A DNA stretch of 64,000 nt from Cymbomonas tetramitiformis (lineage: Eukaryota; Chlorophyta; Pyramimonadophyceae; Pyramimonadales; Pyramimonadaceae), in NCBI GenBank assembly GCA_001247695.2, contig LGRX02009947.1, forward strand, positions 23,236 to 87,235, in the 5' to 3' direction. The notes beneath the pieces were generated by a model, which did not search any database, had not been told where the DNA came from, and saw nothing but the letters and a program-made list of their open reading frames with translations. A program made the translations under genes and the position numbers. Positions 62,990 through 64,000 of the stretch are shown piece after piece. Each line of letters starts with the position of its first letter. Within the stretch, counting starts at the first letter, position 1.

Positions 62990-63830
62990 GAAAATGACAT
63001 TTAGAAGTCGCAAGAAGTTTCAAGAAGTACTTAGTGGTTAAAAGAAATCATCTAGAGGCAATATTTTATATTTTTGATAATTGTAGTGGCCACAGGGCTG
63101 CTTACAGGTCGCGGACGGGCTGCCGTACATACATTGCATATCTTGCGGGCGCGTGAGATATGCAAATGATACGGGGAAGTTATTAGAAGTTGTGAGAAGT
63201 ATCTAGAAGTCATCCGTAGGCAATGAGAAGCAAAATTTCACATCGGGACATATTCACGGGGTGCTGGGGAGCTAATTTCGTCTGTAAAATGGCTGCAAAG
63301 CAGAAATTGCATATCTTGCGGGCGCGTGAGATGTGCAAATGATACGGGGAAGTTATTAGAAGTTGTGAGAAGTATCTAGAAGTTATTACTAGGCATCGAG
63401 AAGTGATATTTCACATCGGGTCACATTCGCGGGGCGTTGGGGAGCTAATTTCGTCCGTAAACTGACTGCAAAACAGAAAATGCATGTCTCGTGGGCGCGT
63501 GAGATATGCAAATGATACGGTGAAGTTATTACAAGTTGTGAGAAGTATCTACAAGTTATTATTAGGCATCGAGAAGTGATATTTCACATCGGGTCACATT
63601 CGCGGGGCGTTGGGGAGCTAATTTCGTCTGTAAGCTGACTGCAAAACACTAAATGCATGTCTCGTGGGCGCGTGAGATATGCAAATGATACGGTGAAGTT
63701 ATTACAAGTTGTGAGAAGTATCTAGAAGTTATTACTAGGCATCGAGAAATGATATTTCACATCGGGTCACATTCACGGGGCGTTGGGGGGCTAATTTCGT
63801 ATGTAAACTGACTACAACATACTTTTACTT
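62990..63830. repeat. 173-bp tandem repeat, about five units
   Basis: GCTAATTTCG recurs at 63271, 63444, 63617 and 63790 (exactly 173 bp) and GCGCGTGAGATATGCAAATGATACGG in step with it. The leftmost unit is diverged. A monomer close to nucleosome length is typical of satellite DNA. Confidence 0.93.
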
Positions 63831-63859
63831 TGCCCTAATGATACGCATATTATTTGCAG

Positions 63860-64000
63860 TTGCAGGAGTCATGGGGCACTAGCCGTTGCCGGGTGGCGGG
63901 TGCTCAAATTCAAAGGTGGCTCAAATTCTGCAACTCCTCTATGGAGACGCCTGAGGCCCTACCCAAGTCCGAGGTATTCAATGGCTGGGTCTGCTGGAGT
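63860..64000 (+). other. Possible exon running off the window
   Basis: After TATTTGCAG an open stretch reads to the last base (for example VAGAQIQRWLKFCNSSMETP). Two frames are open, so coding is only a possibility. Confidence 0.2.

Overview
The window is nuclear DNA of a eukaryotic microbe. Genes carry spliceosomal GT-AG introns, host genes alternate with LTR, tyrosine-recombinase and DNA transposons, and introns are packed with minisatellites. The mix (many retroelements carrying methyltransferase domains, a Pat-like tyrosine-recombinase retroelement, LRR genes built of phase-1 exon modules) suggests an alga, perhaps a prasinophyte-grade green alga. The sequence alone does not settle the species. 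No rRNA, tRNA, CRISPR or bacterial-type operon was recognised.

Layout. 0.3-4.5 kb: a 103-bp tandem repeat with internal inverted repeats, then a two-frame cut-and-paste transposase gene. 4.6-5.5 kb: a 348-bp tandem repeat. 5.9-13.8 kb: Copia element 1 (gag to RNase H and 3' LTR), punctured by a 1,086-bp TIR element. 13.8-18.9 kb: the 3' part of a Ty3/gypsy element whose pol contains a captured cytosine-C5 DNA methyltransferase just before the integrase; three short insertions break its frame. 19.4-25.4 kb: a complete LTR element (Copia 2, minus strand, target duplication CTTTAC) that carries gag and membrane segments but, where pol should be, a LINE-like reverse-transcriptase tail fused to an NPPF-type methyltransferase-like domain. 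60.9-63.0 kb: a 5' LTR and gag of a third related Copia element.

Host genes. A four-exon BOLA2/FRA2-type gene (26.7-27.8 kb, minus), an intronless MAPKK-like kinase (29.8-31.7 kb, plus), a 13-exon DNMT2/TRDMT1 tRNA methyltransferase gene spread over 13.3 kb (34.0-47.3 kb, minus), a multi-pass membrane protein with an Arg/Ser-rich repeat tail (48.2-50.1 kb, plus) and an LRR gene (50.6-58.6 kb or beyond, plus). BOLA2, DNMT2 and the LRR gene were found by reading splice phases against family consensus, because their exons are too short to stand out as open frames.

How it fits together. DNMT2 intron 7 hosts a complete DIRS/Pat-like retroelement (39.9-44.9 kb) with gag, RT-RNase H-Dam-like methyltransferase and a tyrosine recombinase preceded by a Tudor-like segment. 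DNMT2 introns 8 and 9 and the 4.4-kb LRR intron are filled with at least seven unrelated minisatellites. Four separate methyltransferase-type domains therefore occur in one 64-kb window, three inside retroelements and one in the host tRNA-modifying enzyme. Several insertions sit between target-site duplications and, when mentally removed, restore an open frame, so the nesting order can be read directly.
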